Notes: a model not told the origin generated them from the letters alone. Shown: positions 1-10,676, counted from the stretch's first letter. The stretch: DNA of 64,000 nucleotides from Nocardia iowensis (GCF_019222765.1 NZ_CP078145.1:1922001-1986000), one strand, 5' to 3'. Made by a program: numbers and translations.

Positions 1-1029
1 GATGGCGACGTGGGGGTGTCGCCGGGCGTGCCGCTGGCATTCCAGGTCGAGGACGGCAAGCTCACCAACGTGACCCTGGTGAACGGCCAGGGCAAGCCGG
101 TGGGCGGCAGGCTGGCCGCCGACGGTCGCTCGTGGGAGACCACCGAGGTGCTCGGTTACGGCAAGACCTACCGGCTGAAGGCCGACGCGATCGGCCTCGG
201 CGGCGCCAACACCACCACGCTGAGCTTCACCACCAGTTCCCCGGACAGCCAGACCAAGCCATATCTGCTGCCGGGCGAGGGTGAGGTGGTCGGTATCGGC
301 CAGCCGGTGGCGGTCCAGTTCGACGAGAACATTCCGGACCGCAGGGCAGCTCAGGATGCGATCAAAATCACCACCGAGCCCGCCGTGGAGGGCGCGTTCT
401 ACTGGGTGAGCAACCGTGAAGTCCGGTGGCGCCCGGAGAACTTCTGGGCACCGGGCACCAAGGTCACCATCGACGTGAACGTGTATGGACGTGATCTCGG
501 CAACGGTCTCTACGGCCAGGACAACATCCACTCGTTCTTCACCGTCGGCGACGCGGTGATCTTCACCGCCGACGACAACACCAAGCAGGTGGTGGTGGAG
601 CGCAACGGTGAGGTCATCAAGACCATGCCGACCTCGATGGGCAAGAACAGCACACCCACCGACAACGGCATCTACATCGTCAGCGACCGGCTCGAGAAGA
701 TCATCATGGACTCCTCGACCTACGGTGTGGCGGTGAACTCGCCGGACGGATACAAGACGCCGGTCGACTTCGCGACCCGAATCTCCTACAGCGGCATCTT
801 CTTTCACTCCGCGCCGTGGTCGGTCGCGCAGCAGGGCTACAGCAACACCAGCCACGGTTGCCTGAACCTGAGCCCCGCGAACGCGCGGTGGGTCTACGAG
901 AACGCCAAGCGCGGTGACATCACCATCATCAAGAACACCGTGGGCGGAACCCTGTCGGGCACCGACGGTCTGGGTGACTGGAACATCCCGTGGCCGGTGT
1001 GGAAGGCAGGCAACGCCGACCCGAGCTGA
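1..1029 (+). CDS. L,D-transpeptidase (5' truncated by window edge)
   Basis: The reading frame is open from base 1, so the N-terminus (signal peptide or lipobox and the first Ig-like domain) lies outside the window. What remains is an Ig-like domain (roughly the first 90 residues), a second bacterial Ig-like domain and a C-terminal YkuD catalytic domain. The YkuD signature SHGCLNLS is present, with the nucleophilic cysteine codon at 859-861, preceded by the FHSAPW motif that carries a conserved histidine. The domain order matches mycobacterial LdtB/LdtMt2-type enzymes, which form 3-3 cross-links between meso-diaminopimelate residues in peptidoglycan outside the membrane. In M. tuberculosis the LdtB gene (Rv2518c) lies close to hisT and orn, as here. 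A strong terminator follows directly. The exact paralog (LdtB or LdtMt2 type) is inferred. Confidence 0.93.
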   Translation, partial: DGDVGVSPGVPLAFQVEDGKLTNVTLVNGQGKPVGGRLAADGRSWETTEVLGYGKTYRLKADAIGLGGANTTTLSFTTSSPDSQTKPYLLPGEGEVVGIGQPVAVQFDENIPDRRAAQDAIKITTEPAVEGAFYWVSNREVRWRPENFWAPGTKVTIDVNVYGRDLGNGLYGQDNIHSFFTVGDAVIFTADDNTKQVVVERNGEVIKTMPTSMGKNSTPTDNGIYIVSDRLEKIIMDSSTYGVAVNSPDGYKTPVDFATRISYSGIFFHSAPWSVAQQGYSNTSHGCLNLSPANARWVYENAKRGDITIIKNTVGGTLSGTDGLGDWNIPWPVWKAGNADPS

Positions 1030-1041
1030 CCGGCACGGTAA

Positions 1042-1074
1042 ACGGGCCACCAGTGCGAACTGGTGGCCCGTTTT
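1042..1074 (+). terminator. Rho-independent terminator of the L,D-transpeptidase gene
   Basis: A perfect 12-bp stem (1042-1053 with 1060-1071) with a 6-nt loop ends in a run of T. It starts 13 nt after the stop codon. Confidence 0.88.
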
Positions 1075-1092
1075 GCTGTCTTCGAGCAAAGA

Positions 1093-1132
1093 AAAAGCCC
1101 GGGAGGTCCGATTTCTCGGAGCCTCCCGGGCT
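1093..1132 (-). terminator. Terminator hairpin downstream of tRNA-His
   Basis: The 11-bp stem AGCCCGGGAGG/CCTCCCGGGCT (1096-1106 with 1122-1132) has an additional inner TCCGA/TCGGA pairing. Read on the minus strand it is followed by a run of T, directly after the tRNA gene. Confidence 0.85.
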
Positions 1133-1137
1133 ATCCG

Positions 1138-1211
1138 GGTGACCGACGGGACTCGAACCCGCGACAGCCAGGATCACAACCTGGTGCTCTACCAACTGAA
1201 CTACGGTCACC
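1138..1211 (-). tRNA. hisT: tRNA-His (anticodon GTG)
   Basis: The minus strand folds into a complete cloverleaf. It has the 7-bp acceptor stem GTGACCG/CGGTCAC, the D-arm motif AGTTGGTAGAGC, an anticodon stem CCAGG/CCTGG around the loop TTGTGAT (anticodon GTG), and the T-arm GGTTCGAGTCC. The extra 5' G (position 1211, G-1) faces the discriminator C at 1138, the identity signature of tRNA-His. The 3' CCA is not encoded. Position next to orn agrees with the mycobacterial arrangement. Confidence 0.96.
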
Positions 1212-1265
1212 ATCACCGGCTGAACACCGGCGCCGTCGATATTAGCGTGTTACCCCTTCGTCTCC

Positions 1266-1940
1266 CTAATCGGTTTCCGACACGGCGTTGACCTGGGGTG
1301 ATTCGAGGGGTGTCGCGGTGCCACTGCCGCCGGGTGCCGCGGTGCCACCGATCTCGGCGGCGATCTCGGCGATGTCCGTGGTGGACGGGCCGGGCGGCGC
1401 GACGAACGCGGTCCGGCGGTAGTACTCCAGCTCGCGGATGGATTCCTTGATATCGGCCAGCGCGCGGTGGCTGAGGCCCTTCTCCGGCTGGCCGAAGTAG
1501 ATGCGCGGGTACCAGCGGCGGCACAGCTCCTTGATCGAGCTCACGTCGATCATCCGGTAGTGCAGGTGGGCGTCGAGCAGCGGCATGTCGCGGGCGATGA
1601 AACCACGGTCGGTGGCGATCGAGTTGCCGGCCAGCGGCACGGTGCGCGGGGTTGGCACGTACTGGCGGATGTAGTCGAGCACCTGCTGTTCGGCCTCGGC
1701 CATGGTGACGGTGGAACGGCGAACCTCTTCGGTCAGCCCGGAACGCGCGTGCATGTCGACGACCACGGCGGGCATGGCGGCCAGTGCCGCGTCGTCGGCG
1801 TGGATCACCACGTCTACGCCCTCACCCAGAATGTTGAGGTCGCTGTCGGTTACCAGCGCGGCCACCTCGATCAGCTTGTCGCTGTCCAGGCGCAGCCCCG
1901 TCATCTCACAGTCCATCCACACCATGTATTTATCCGACAC
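1266..1940 (-). CDS. orn: Oligoribonuclease (DEDDh 3'-5' exonuclease)
   Basis: This 224-aa protein degrades 2-5-nt RNA and pGpG to mononucleotides in the cytoplasm. The catalytic DxE is seen in VWMDCEMTG near the N-terminus, and the final His and Asp in [11 protein letters not shown], as in the DEDDh family. The GTG start at 1940 begins [10 protein letters not shown] and fits family length (about 200-225 aa); upstream in-frame codons give an unrelated leader. The C-terminal ~25 residues (Gly/Ala/Thr-rich) extend past the catalytic core and look disordered. The window also encodes a GGDEF-EAL protein (38431-40560), so pGpG turnover by Orn is a plausible functional link. Divergent from the DUF853 ATPase gene. 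Confidence 0.95.
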   Translation of the reverse strand: MSDKYMVWMDCEMTGLRLDSDKLIEVAALVTDSDLNILGEGVDVVIHADDAALAAMPAVVVDMHARSGLTEEVRRSTVTMAEAEQQVLDYIRQYVPTPRTVPLAGNSIATDRGFIARDMPLLDAHLHYRMIDVSSIKELCRRWYPRIYFGQPEKGLSHRALADIKESIRELEYYRRTAFVAPPGPSTTDIAEIAAEIGGTAAPGGSGTATPLESPQVNAVSETD

Positions 1941-2131
1941 GCGAGCAACATTAGCTGGGTCTAATTGGGGGTGCCTGCGGCGGTGTTTGCGAAGAGCACT
2001 GGCTCGCGGGGAGAGAAGCCCACATGCGGCACTTGCGGGGATACAGTTTCTGGCAGATCGGCACAGGCGTTTTCGGTACGACAGCAACACTGCGTGATGC
2101 AGTTCGAGTCAGACCAGACGGAGGACGTGCG

Positions 2132-3940
2132 ATGACAACCCCCCAGGAGAAGGCGGCCGCGGCGCGTAAGGCTGCCGAGGAGGCGGCGAAGGTCGCGGCG
2201 GAGGCGGCGGCTGCCGCGGAGGCCGCGGAGCGCGAGCTGGCGGAGCAGCAGGCGGCGGGTTCGGGTGAAAGCGGGGCGCACGCGTCGGCGAAGGCGGAGA
2301 GCGCGGCGGCGAAGGCCGATCAGACCGCGGCGGCCGCCGCCGAAGCCGCGACCAAGGCCAAGCAGAAGAAGGCGGACGCGGCCGCGGCGAGTGAGGCGGA
2401 GCAGACAGGCGCACCCGCGGGGTCCGCGGCGGCGCGGGAGATCGCCGCCGGTTATGCGTTCGAGGGGGTGGCATTGGAACTGGGTACCGTGGTGGTCGAC
2501 GGTGAGGTGGATCCCGCTGCGCGCGTGCGCATTCCGATGCGGACGATGAACCGGCACGGGCTGGTGGCCGGTGCGACCGGCACCGGTAAGACGAAGACGC
2601 TGCAGGGCATCGCCGAACAGCTTTCGCGCGCAGGCGTTCCCGTTGTGCTCGCCGATATCAAGGGCGACCTGTCGGGCCTGTCACAACCGGGCGCGACCAA
2701 TGACAAGCTGAGCACGAGGGCCGCCGAAACCGGCGCCGACGACTGGACGCCGACCGGCTACCCGACCGAATTCGTCTCGCTCGGCACCAATGGCATCGGT
2801 GTACCGATCCGCGCCACCATCACGTCGTTCGGCCCAATATTGCTCAGTAAGGTGCTGGGACTCAACGAAACTCAGGAATCCACTCTTGGCCTGATCTTCC
2901 ACTGGGCAGACAAGAACGGTCTTGCGCTGCTCGACCTCAAGGACCTGCGCGCCGTCATCACCCACCTCACCAGCCCCGAGGGCAAGGAAGACCTCAAGGG
3001 CATCGGCGGCGTCTCCGCGGCCACCGCGGGTGTGATCCTGCGGTCGCTGGTGAACCTGGAGTCCGACGGCGGCGACACGTTCTTCGGTGAGCCGGAACTG
3101 GATCCGAGCGATCTGGTGCGCGTCGCGGGTGGCCAGGGCGTGATCACCTTGTTCGAGCTCGGTGCGCAGGCGGCGCGGCCGGTGATGTTCTCCACCTTCC
3201 TGATGTGGGTGCTCGCCGACCTGTTCCAGACGTTGCCGGAGGTGGGTGACGTGGACAAGCCCAAGCTGGTATTCATCTTCGACGAGGCGCACCTGCTGTT
3301 CGCGGACGCGTCGAAGGCGTTCCTGGACCAGGTCGAGCAGACCGTCAAGCTGATCCGGTCCAAGGGTGTCGGCGTGTTCTTCTGCACCCAGCTGCCCACC
3401 GACATTCCGAATCAGGTGCTGTCCCAACTGGGTGCGCGCATCCAGCACGCGCTGCGCGCGTTCACCCCGGACGATCAGAAGGCACTGTCCAAAACCGTGC
3501 GCACCTACCCCAAGACCAGCACCTACGACTTGGAGAAGGCCCTCACCTCACTGGGCACCGGCGAGGCTGTCGTGACGGTGCTTTCGGAGAAGGGCGCGCC
3601 GACTCCAGTGGCCTGGACCAGGATTCAGCCGCCCCGCTCGCTGATGGACACCATCGGCGACGACGCGATCAAGTCGTGCGCACTCTCCAGCGGGCTGCAC
3701 AACAAGTACGGCCAGACCATTGACCGCGAATCGGCCTACGAAATCCTCGCCGCGAAAGTCGCTGCGGCAGAACAGGGCCCGGAGGCCGCTCCGGCGCCCG
3801 GTCGCTCGTCGAAGGCCGAAGAGGATTCCACCGCCGAGCGCATTATGAAAAACCCTGCGGTGAAGAGCTTTTTGCGTTCCGCCGCGACCGCCGCTGGACG
3901 CGAGATCAGCCGCAGCATCTTCGGGACCAGGAAGCGCTGA
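2132..3940 (+). CDS. HerA-like/DUF853 P-loop ATPase
   Basis: This 602-aa protein has an Ala/Glu/Lys-rich predicted coiled coil over about residues 1-95, then a DUF853 core. The Walker A motif is GATGTGKT, followed closely by the DUF853 hallmark DIKGDLSG. The Walker B is FIFDEAHLLF and a conserved CTQLPTDIP motif follows. The family belongs to the HerA/FtsK-type DNA translocase superfamily, but its cellular role is not established. The M. tuberculosis counterpart would be Rv2510c, beside orn. The ATG at 2132 is preceded by a GAGGACG ribosome site, whereas the upstream in-frame extension is not protein-like. The long N-terminal coiled coil is actinobacterial in style and may mediate oligomerisation. 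Confidence 0.88.
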   Translation: MTTPQEKAAAARKAAEEAAKVAAEAAAAAEAAERELAEQQAAGSGESGAHASAKAESAAAKADQTAAAAAEAATKAKQKKADAAAASEAEQTGAPAGSAAAREIAAGYAFEGVALELGTVVVDGEVDPAARVRIPMRTMNRHGLVAGATGTGKTKTLQGIAEQLSRAGVPVVLADIKGDLSGLSQPGATNDKLSTRAAETGADDWTPTGYPTEFVSLGTNGIGVPIRATITSFGPILLSKVLGLNETQESTLGLIFHWADKNGLALLDLKDLRAVITHLTSPEGKEDLKGIGGVSAATAGVILRSLVNLESDGGDTFFGEPELDPSDLVRVAGGQGVITLFELGAQAARPVMFSTFLMWVLADLFQTLPEVGDVDKPKLVFIFDEAHLLFADASKAFLDQVEQTVKLIRSKGVGVFFCTQLPTDIPNQVLSQLGARIQHALRAFTPDDQKALSKTVRTYPKTSTYDLEKALTSLGTGEAVVTVLSEKGAPTPVAWTRIQPPRSLMDTIGDDAIKSCALSSGLHNKYGQTIDRESAYEILAAKVAAAEQGPEAAPAPGRSSKAEEDSTAERIMKNPAVKSFLRSAATAAGREISRSIFGTRKR

Positions 3941-3950
3941 CCCGCCCCGA

Positions 3951-3982
3951 ATTCCCGCACGCCCGATCGGGCGTGCGGGAAT
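3951..3982. terminator. Bidirectional terminator between convergent genes
   Basis: A perfect 32-nt palindrome (arms ATTCCCGCACGCCCGA and its complement, 3951-3966/3967-3982) sits between the converging DUF853 gene and the decarboxylase-like gene. It can fold on either transcript, although there is no long T run. Confidence 0.75.
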
Positions 3983-3992
3983 CACCAGGTAT

Positions 3993-5255
3993 TCAGCTCG
4001 CGTCGCGGTCAAGGAGATTGGGCTCGCGAGCCACGAGCTGCGTGTAGTGGCCGTCGCGCACGGCGATCACCGGAGGGCGGGTAGCGCCGGGCTGGTAGGC
4101 GCCGGTGCACGGCACGGCGAGCAGTTCACCCGCCCGCAGATCGGCGGGAAGCCGGACGTCGGTGGCGAGGATGACATCGCCCGCGCGCCCCGCGACGGTC
4201 GCGCTCAGCTGCGGGCCGGTCGCCCGCCGATTCGCCACGACCATGCCCGCGCAGTCACCGGTCCTGCCGCGAGCCGCGCTATCGATCACGACCGAGGCGT
4301 GCCCGCCATCGTTCTGCTTGACCGACAACACCCGATACAGGGTGACTCCGGCCCGCGCGACGATCCCGCGACCCGGTTCGAGGGCGACGTTCGGCCGGGG
4401 GAAATGCTGACGGGCACAAGCCGCGTCGAGAGCGTCCTCGGTGATCGCGGACAACTCGGGAAGATTCATTTCGGCATCCCCGCTGCGGTAGGCGACCGCG
4501 TGCCCGCCACCGAGGTCGAGATCGGTCAGAATCCGGTCGTGCTCTCGGCGAACCTGCGCCATCTCGGCGACCAGCCGGCGGATCGCCTCGCCGTAGTGGT
4601 CGGGGTTGTAGATCTGTGAGCCGAGATGGCAGTGGAAGCCGATCAGCTCCAGCAGCGGCGCGCCGAGCACTCGCGCGACAGCCGCGGCGACTTCATCGAG
4701 CGGAAAACCGATGGCTTGCCGGGGCAAGTCCTGCTCGATGCCGGGCGACACCCGAAGCAGCACCCGTTGCGGACGGGTGGCAACCGTGGCGAGCAGGTCG
4801 ATCTCGGCGGGCGAACCCAGCACGATCCGGCCGACCCCGCGAGTGACCGCGGCTTGCAGCGTGTCGCGAGACAACCCGGTGCCGTGCAGGATGATTCGCT
4901 TCGGATCGACCCCGGCGGTGAGTGCGGTGGCCAGCCCGTCGGACGAGCACACGACCAGCGCGAGCCCTTCCCCGGTGACCAGGTCCGCGACCGCTCCGAT
5001 CGGCAATGCCGCTGCGGCGTAGCCGATCTCGAACTCGGGAAAGGTTTTGCGATACGCGCGGCAGCGCTGTCGGACTTCACGCTCGTCGAGCACCCGCACC
5101 GCCGTGCCGTAGGTATCGGCGATGTCGGCGAGTGCGACGTCACCGACCACGATCCTGCCGTCCACGTCATACCGCGCGTCGCCGGGCCATACCGCGGAAT
5201 CCAGGTTCGCGGCCGTTCCCAACCGAGGTGGCGAGAAGAAGTCCACTAGCGTCAC
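3993..5255 (-). CDS. LysA-like pseudoenzyme lacking the PLP lysine
   Basis: This 420-aa protein is colinear with the neighbouring LysA (5430-6773) from the first residue (VTLVDFF against VTLLEIF). It keeps the barrel motifs HCHLGSQI, LDLGGGHAVAYR and EPGRGIVAR. The PLP-binding lysine is missing: YAGKAL in LysA is YAAAAL here (K82 to A82). The GGMSDN segment is replaced by AARGRTGD, and CEAGD, which carries the catalytic cysteine, has become RAGD. It cannot be an ordinary PLP decarboxylase. The frame is fully open and high-GC codon use is kept, so it is probably expressed rather than a dead gene. GTG start at 5255 with AGGAG 7 nt upstream, the same signal as in LysA. It could be a regulatory or scaffold partner of LysA; that is inference. 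Confidence 0.82.
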   Translation of the reverse strand: MTLVDFFSPPRLGTAANLDSAVWPGDARYDVDGRIVVGDVALADIADTYGTAVRVLDEREVRQRCRAYRKTFPEFEIGYAAAALPIGAVADLVTGEGLALVVCSSDGLATALTAGVDPKRIILHGTGLSRDTLQAAVTRGVGRIVLGSPAEIDLLATVATRPQRVLLRVSPGIEQDLPRQAIGFPLDEVAAAVARVLGAPLLELIGFHCHLGSQIYNPDHYGEAIRRLVAEMAQVRREHDRILTDLDLGGGHAVAYRSGDAEMNLPELSAITEDALDAACARQHFPRPNVALEPGRGIVARAGVTLYRVLSVKQNDGGHASVVIDSAARGRTGDCAGMVVANRRATGPQLSATVAGRAGDVILATDVRLPADLRAGELLAVPCTGAYQPGATRPPVIAVRDGHYTQLVAREPNLLDRDAS

Positions 5256-5275
5256 GGGTGCTCTCCTGATCCGCT

Positions 5276-5298
5276 CCCCGTTTTCTCCGTCTGCGGGG
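5276..5298 (-). repeat. Leader hairpin copy in front of the LysA-like gene
   Basis: CCCCG (5276-5280) pairs with CGGGG (5294-5298) just upstream of the ribosome site. The same hairpin occurs at 6792-6813 before lysA, showing that the duplicated unit includes the 5' leader. Confidence 0.55.
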
Positions 5299-5365
5299 CC
5301 TCCCAACAACTACGCCCGCGCGCGGGCGGAAGCAGGTCGCTTAGCGCAACATTGACCGCCGCCGA

Positions 5366-5394
5366 CCGGATCTTGACGGATCGCTGACAGGCCG
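5366..5394 (-). repeat. Duplicated upstream element (copy 2)
   Basis: Matches 6881-6911 closely: both contain GATCTTGACGGA, then a CG, a TGAC and AGGCCG. Each copy lies about 110 bp upstream of its gene start, so the lysA tandem duplication carried its promoter region along. Confidence 0.6.
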
Positions 5395-5424
5395 GCCGCG
5401 CGACGGGAGCGTCGGCGGCCGGCC
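5390..5424 (-). terminator. Probable terminator hairpin after lysA
   Basis: GGCCGGCCG (5390-5398) pairs with CGGCCGGCC (5416-5424), with an inner CGACG/CGTCG stem. It begins 5 nt after the lysA stop. There is no T run, as is frequent in high-GC actinobacteria. It partly overlaps the duplicated upstream element of the next gene. Confidence 0.45.
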
Positions 5425-5429
5425 GTGGC

Positions 5430-6773
5430 TCAGCAGCCGACGTCGCGGCTCATCAGGTCCGCGGTGGTTTCCCGGCGCACCAGTTCGCGGCACTGGCCGT
5501 GGCGCACCGCGACGATCGGGGGACGGCCGACGCTGTTGTAGGACGAGGCGAGGCTGTGGTGGTACGCGCCGGTGCATGGCACCGCGAGCACCTCGCCCGG
5601 CCGCAGGTCGACCGGCAGTTGCACGTCGGTGGCCAGGATGTCCCCGGCCTCACAGAACCGGCCCGCCACCGTCGCGGTCATGCTCGCGCAGATCGGGTGC
5701 CGGTTCGCGACGACGACGCTGTAGCGCGCGCCGTACAGCGCGACGCGTGGGTTGTCGCTCATCCCGCCGTCGACGGTGACGTAGGTGTGCCCGCCCTCGA
5801 CATGCTTGACCGACAGCACCCGGTACAGCGTCACCCCGGAGCGGGCGACGATGGCCCGGCCGGGTTCGAGCGAAATGTGCGGGCGCGGGAAATGCTGCCG
5901 CGCGCACGCCGCGTCGAGTGCGTCCTCGATGATGGCGGCGAGCTCGGGAAGGTTCATTTCGGCGTCGCCGGTGCGGTAGGCGACCGCGTGCCCGCCGCCG
6001 AGGTCGAGCTCGGTGAGCAGGTGGCCGTGCTCTTGCCGGACCCGCGCCATCTCCGCGACCATCCGGCGCACCGCCTCGCCGTAGTAGTCCGGGTCGCAGA
6101 TCTGCGAACCGAGGTGGCAGTGGAAGCCGATCAGGTTGAGCTTCGGCTGCCGAAGAATCCGCGCGACCGCCTCCGCGGCCGTGTCGCCGCCGAGCGGGAA
6201 GCCGAATTTCTGGTCGGTGACACCGGTTTTCACCGCCGGGTGCCCGTGCACGTCGATGCCGGGGGACAGGCGAAGCAGCACATTCTGGGAATCGGTGACC
6301 AACGCCGAGAGCAGCGTGATCTCGGCAAGCGAGTCCACCACGATCCGGCCGACACCGGCCTTGACCGCGGCGGTCAGTTCATCGAACGATTTTCCGTTGC
6401 CGTGCATGATGATTCGTCGCGGGGCGACGCCGGCGGCCAGTGCGATGGCCAGCTCGCCGGACGAGCAGACGTCCACCGACAGCCCCTCCTGGGAGACCCA
6501 GTTGGCGACCGCGCGGATCATCAGTGCTTTGCCCGCGTAGATGATCTCGGCCTCCGGGAAGGCCTTGCGGTAGGCCCGGCAGCGCTCCCTGACCTCGCGC
6601 TCGTCGAGGACATAGGTCGGAGTGCCGTACTGATCGGCGATGTCGGCCAGTGCCACCCCGCCGATCGTGATCCGCCCAGCGTCGTCGTAATGCGTGTCGC
6701 GCGGCCATACGGCCGAGTCCAGGCGCGAGGGCATTCCCGACTTCAGCGACGGGAAGATTTCCAGCAGCGTCAC
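5430..6773 (-). CDS. lysA: Diaminopimelate decarboxylase
   Basis: This 447-aa fold-type III PLP enzyme converts meso-diaminopimelate to L-lysine plus CO2 in the cytoplasm. The PLP lysine lies in YAGKAL (K82). HCHLGSQI, the phosphate-binding LDLGGGHAVAY, EPGRAIVAR and the CEAGD motif with the catalytic cysteine are all present. Start GTG at 6773 with AGGAG upstream (caggagacacc). The gene is not next to argS, hom or thrC, the usual lysA neighbours in actinobacteria, so it may be a second lysA paralog; this cannot be decided from one window. A degenerate tandem copy lies downstream (3993-5255). Confidence 0.9.
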   Translation of the reverse strand: MTLLEIFPSLKSGMPSRLDSAVWPRDTHYDDAGRITIGGVALADIADQYGTPTYVLDEREVRERCRAYRKAFPEAEIIYAGKALMIRAVANWVSQEGLSVDVCSSGELAIALAAGVAPRRIIMHGNGKSFDELTAAVKAGVGRIVVDSLAEITLLSALVTDSQNVLLRLSPGIDVHGHPAVKTGVTDQKFGFPLGGDTAAEAVARILRQPKLNLIGFHCHLGSQICDPDYYGEAVRRMVAEMARVRQEHGHLLTELDLGGGHAVAYRTGDAEMNLPELAAIIEDALDAACARQHFPRPHISLEPGRAIVARSGVTLYRVLSVKHVEGGHTYVTVDGGMSDNPRVALYGARYSVVVANRHPICASMTATVAGRFCEAGDILATDVQLPVDLRPGEVLAVPCTGAYHHSLASSYNSVGRPPIVAVRHGQCRELVRRETTADLMSRDVGC

Positions 6774-6791
6774 GGTGTCTCCTGTGTGCGC

Positions 6792-6813
6792 CCCCGCTAT
6801 TCCGTATGCGGGG
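6792..6813 (-). repeat. Leader hairpin copy in front of lysA
   Basis: CCCCG (6792-6796) pairs with CGGGG (6809-6813) in the 5' leader. It is the homologous copy of the hairpin at 5276-5298. Confidence 0.55.
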
Positions 6814-6880
6814 CCGATGTCAGGACTACGCCGATTCCTCTTGGGCAAACGTCCAGCTTACGACTGCTTGACGAACGGAA

Positions 6881-6911
6881 GGCCGATCTTGACGGAACGT
6901 TGACCAGGCCG
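6881..6911 (-). repeat. Duplicated upstream element (copy 1)
   Basis: The lysA-proximal copy of the element also seen at 5366-5394, about 110 bp before the lysA start. Confidence 0.6.
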
Positions 6912-6932
6912 TGAGCTGGGTCTCCGCGACGT

Positions 6933-7736
6933 TCAGCCGCCCAGCTTCTTGTAGAAGGCGCCCGCGATCGGCGCGGTGACGGCGCGCGGACCGTACTGCC
7001 CCGCGACGCTCATCCCCTTGCTGATCAGCCCCGGAACCACCCGCATCTTGTTGCGGGCCAGCGCGTCGATGGAGACCTTCGCGGTGTACTCGGACGACAC
7101 CCACATGAAGCCGGGCACCAGGCGGTCGACGATCGACGCGTCGGCCGGGTCGGGCGCATCCGTGCGGACCGGCCCCGGCGCGAGCAGCGTGACATTGACA
7201 CCGGACCCCTTGAGCTCGCCGCGCAACGACTCGGAGAACGTATTGGCGAACGCCTTGCTCGCCGCGTAGGTGGCGTTGTTCGGGATCGGCATGTTCCCCG
7301 CCGCCGATCCGCTGATCAAGATCCCGCCACCCCCGCGGGCAATCATTCCCGGCAGCACGGCAAGCGTGAGATCGTGCACCGCAACAGCATTGAGTTCCAT
7401 CTGCGCGCGTTCGTAAGCCAGATCCAGCTCTGCCACCGCCCCGAACGTCGCGATCCCGGCGTTGTTGCACAGGATCGCGATATTGCGCGCCGACAATTCC
7501 TCGACCAATGCGCCGCGCTGGTCCCGATCGGCCAAATCGACCGCCCGCACCTCGGCAGCAACCCCGTGCGCCAACGTCAACCGCTCCGCGAGCTCGGAAA
7601 GCACCGCACCGCGCCGGGCAACCAATATCAGCGAATAGCCGCGCGCGGCCAGTTCAGCGGCCAGCGCGGTGCCGATGCCGGACGATGCGCCGGTAACCAC
7701 CGCGCGATTCTCAGAAGTAGGGGAGGGCAAGCTCAC
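6933..7736 (-). CDS. cmrA: SDR reductase, likely mycolate reductase CmrA
   Basis: This 267-aa classical short-chain dehydrogenase has the NADP(H) motif TGASSGIG, NNAG, the catalytic serine in LISGSAAG and YAASK. The C-terminal part (YTAKVSIDALARNKMRVVPG, then YKKLGG) resembles Rv2509/CmrA, which reduces the 3-oxo group of new mycolates before their transfer to the cell wall. Gene order supports this: in M. tuberculosis Rv2509 lies beside Rv2510c (DUF853) and orn. Here the two lysA copies are inserted between those genes. ATG start at 7736. The CmrA assignment rests on remembered sequence similarity and synteny, so a related SDR role remains possible. Confidence 0.78.
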   Translation of the reverse strand: MSLPSPTSENRAVVTGASSGIGTALAAELAARGYSLILVARRGAVLSELAERLTLAHGVAAEVRAVDLADRDQRGALVEELSARNIAILCNNAGIATFGAVAELDLAYERAQMELNAVAVHDLTLAVLPGMIARGGGGILISGSAAGNMPIPNNATYAASKAFANTFSESLRGELKGSGVNVTLLAPGPVRTDAPDPADASIVDRLVPGFMWVSSEYTAKVSIDALARNKMRVVPGLISKGMSVAGQYGPRAVTAPIAGAFYKKLGG

Positions 7737-7901
7737 AAGTGGAGCCTATGCGATGCATGGCCGGTCCAGACGACCACCATCACCCGTCCTACGGCCGCTG
7801 ACGATGGTCGGACAGCGCTCCCGACGGGACATGACGGCGGCGCCACTCGCGAAATGCCGCAGCCAGGTGCTGTTGATCATGAAGGCGGCTACCCGGAGGG
7901 T

Positions 7902-7937
7902 GCCGGTGTCGTTGCCGGGCGCGGCAACGACACCGGC
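7902..7937 (-). terminator. Terminator hairpin after fadH
   Basis: A perfect 15-bp stem (7902-7916 with 7923-7937, GCCGGTGTCGTTGCC and complement) has a 6-nt loop. It lies 6 nt past the fadH stop on the minus strand; no T run. Confidence 0.65.
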
Positions 7938-7943
7938 GCGTGC

Positions 7944-10034
<2,091 letters not shown>

Positions 10035-10068
10035 TCACTCATGGGCGCGTCTCACCTTTCTCCGGTAC

Positions 10069-10626
10069 TCAATCCGCGCGCGGGGCTGTCGCAGGCGGGT
10101 GCAGGGCGTGTAGAACCTCGTCGCACCATTCGATGAACCCCGACTCCACGCGGACGCCCGCGCGCAAGACGAGGTATTGGTGCAGAGCCGTACCGGAGAG
10201 CTGATCCGGTGCCGGGAAGTCGCGTTTTTCGATGAGGCGATAGACGTCGAGGCGCTGGGCGTGTTCGTCGCGATGCCGGGCGACCTCGGTGCGCAGCGCG
10301 TTGATATCGCCATAGGCGGCGGCGCGGATCTTGACCGCGAGCTCGTTGCGCGGCGTGCCGGTGTCCGAGGGCTCGGCGATCCAGCGGGCCAATTCGGCGC
10401 GCCCCGCCTCGCTCGCCGCGTACACCTTCTTGTCCGGCCTGCCATCCTGCGTCACCGACTCGCTGTTCAGCCAGCCGGATTCCTCCATCCGCTTGAGCAC
10501 GCGGTAGATCTGCTGATGCGTCGCGCTCCAGAAGTACCCGATGGACTTGTCGAAGCGGCGCGCCAGCTCATATCCGGAGCCGGCGCGCTCGGTCAGCGAT
10601 ACCAGCAGCGCATGCTCGAGGGCCAT
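10069..10626 (-). CDS. PadR-family transcriptional regulator
   Basis: A 185-aa protein with an N-terminal winged helix. It starts MALEHALLVSLTERAGSGYELA, and contains IYRVLKRMEESGWL and the wing GRPDKKVYAASEAG, all typical of PadR. The C-terminal part (about 95-170) is the helical PadR_C/VirR dimerisation domain. It lies upstream of fadH and is probably its repressor, responding to a fatty-acid or aromatic ligand (inference). The transcript looks leaderless: TAATCT ends 6 nt before the ATG. A perfect palindrome overlaps the -35 box, consistent with autorepression. Confidence 0.88.
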   Translation of the reverse strand: MALEHALLVSLTERAGSGYELARRFDKSIGYFWSATHQQIYRVLKRMEESGWLNSESVTQDGRPDKKVYAASEAGRAELARWIAEPSDTGTPRNELAVKIRAAAYGDINALRTEVARHRDEHAQRLDVYRLIEKRDFPAPDQLSGTALHQYLVLRAGVRVESGFIEWCDEVLHALHPPATAPRAD

Positions 10627-10632
10627 GCCGCA

Positions 10633-10669
10633 AGATTAACCGTAACACCCAGTACTATGCAACTGGGTG
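10633..10669 (-). promoter_or_regulatory. padR promoter with overlapping operator palindrome
   Basis: On the minus strand, TTGCAT (10657-10662) is spaced 18 nt from TAATCT (10633-10638), which is 6 nt from the ATG. The inverted repeat CACCCAGT-N8-ACTGGGTG (10646-10669) covers the -35 box, as expected for an autoregulated repressor. Confidence 0.65.
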
Positions 10670-10676
10670 CATACGC

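Noticed and set aside
5499..6914. A 471-codon plus-strand frame opposite lysA
   Set aside because: Antisense shadow of lysA; same reasoning.
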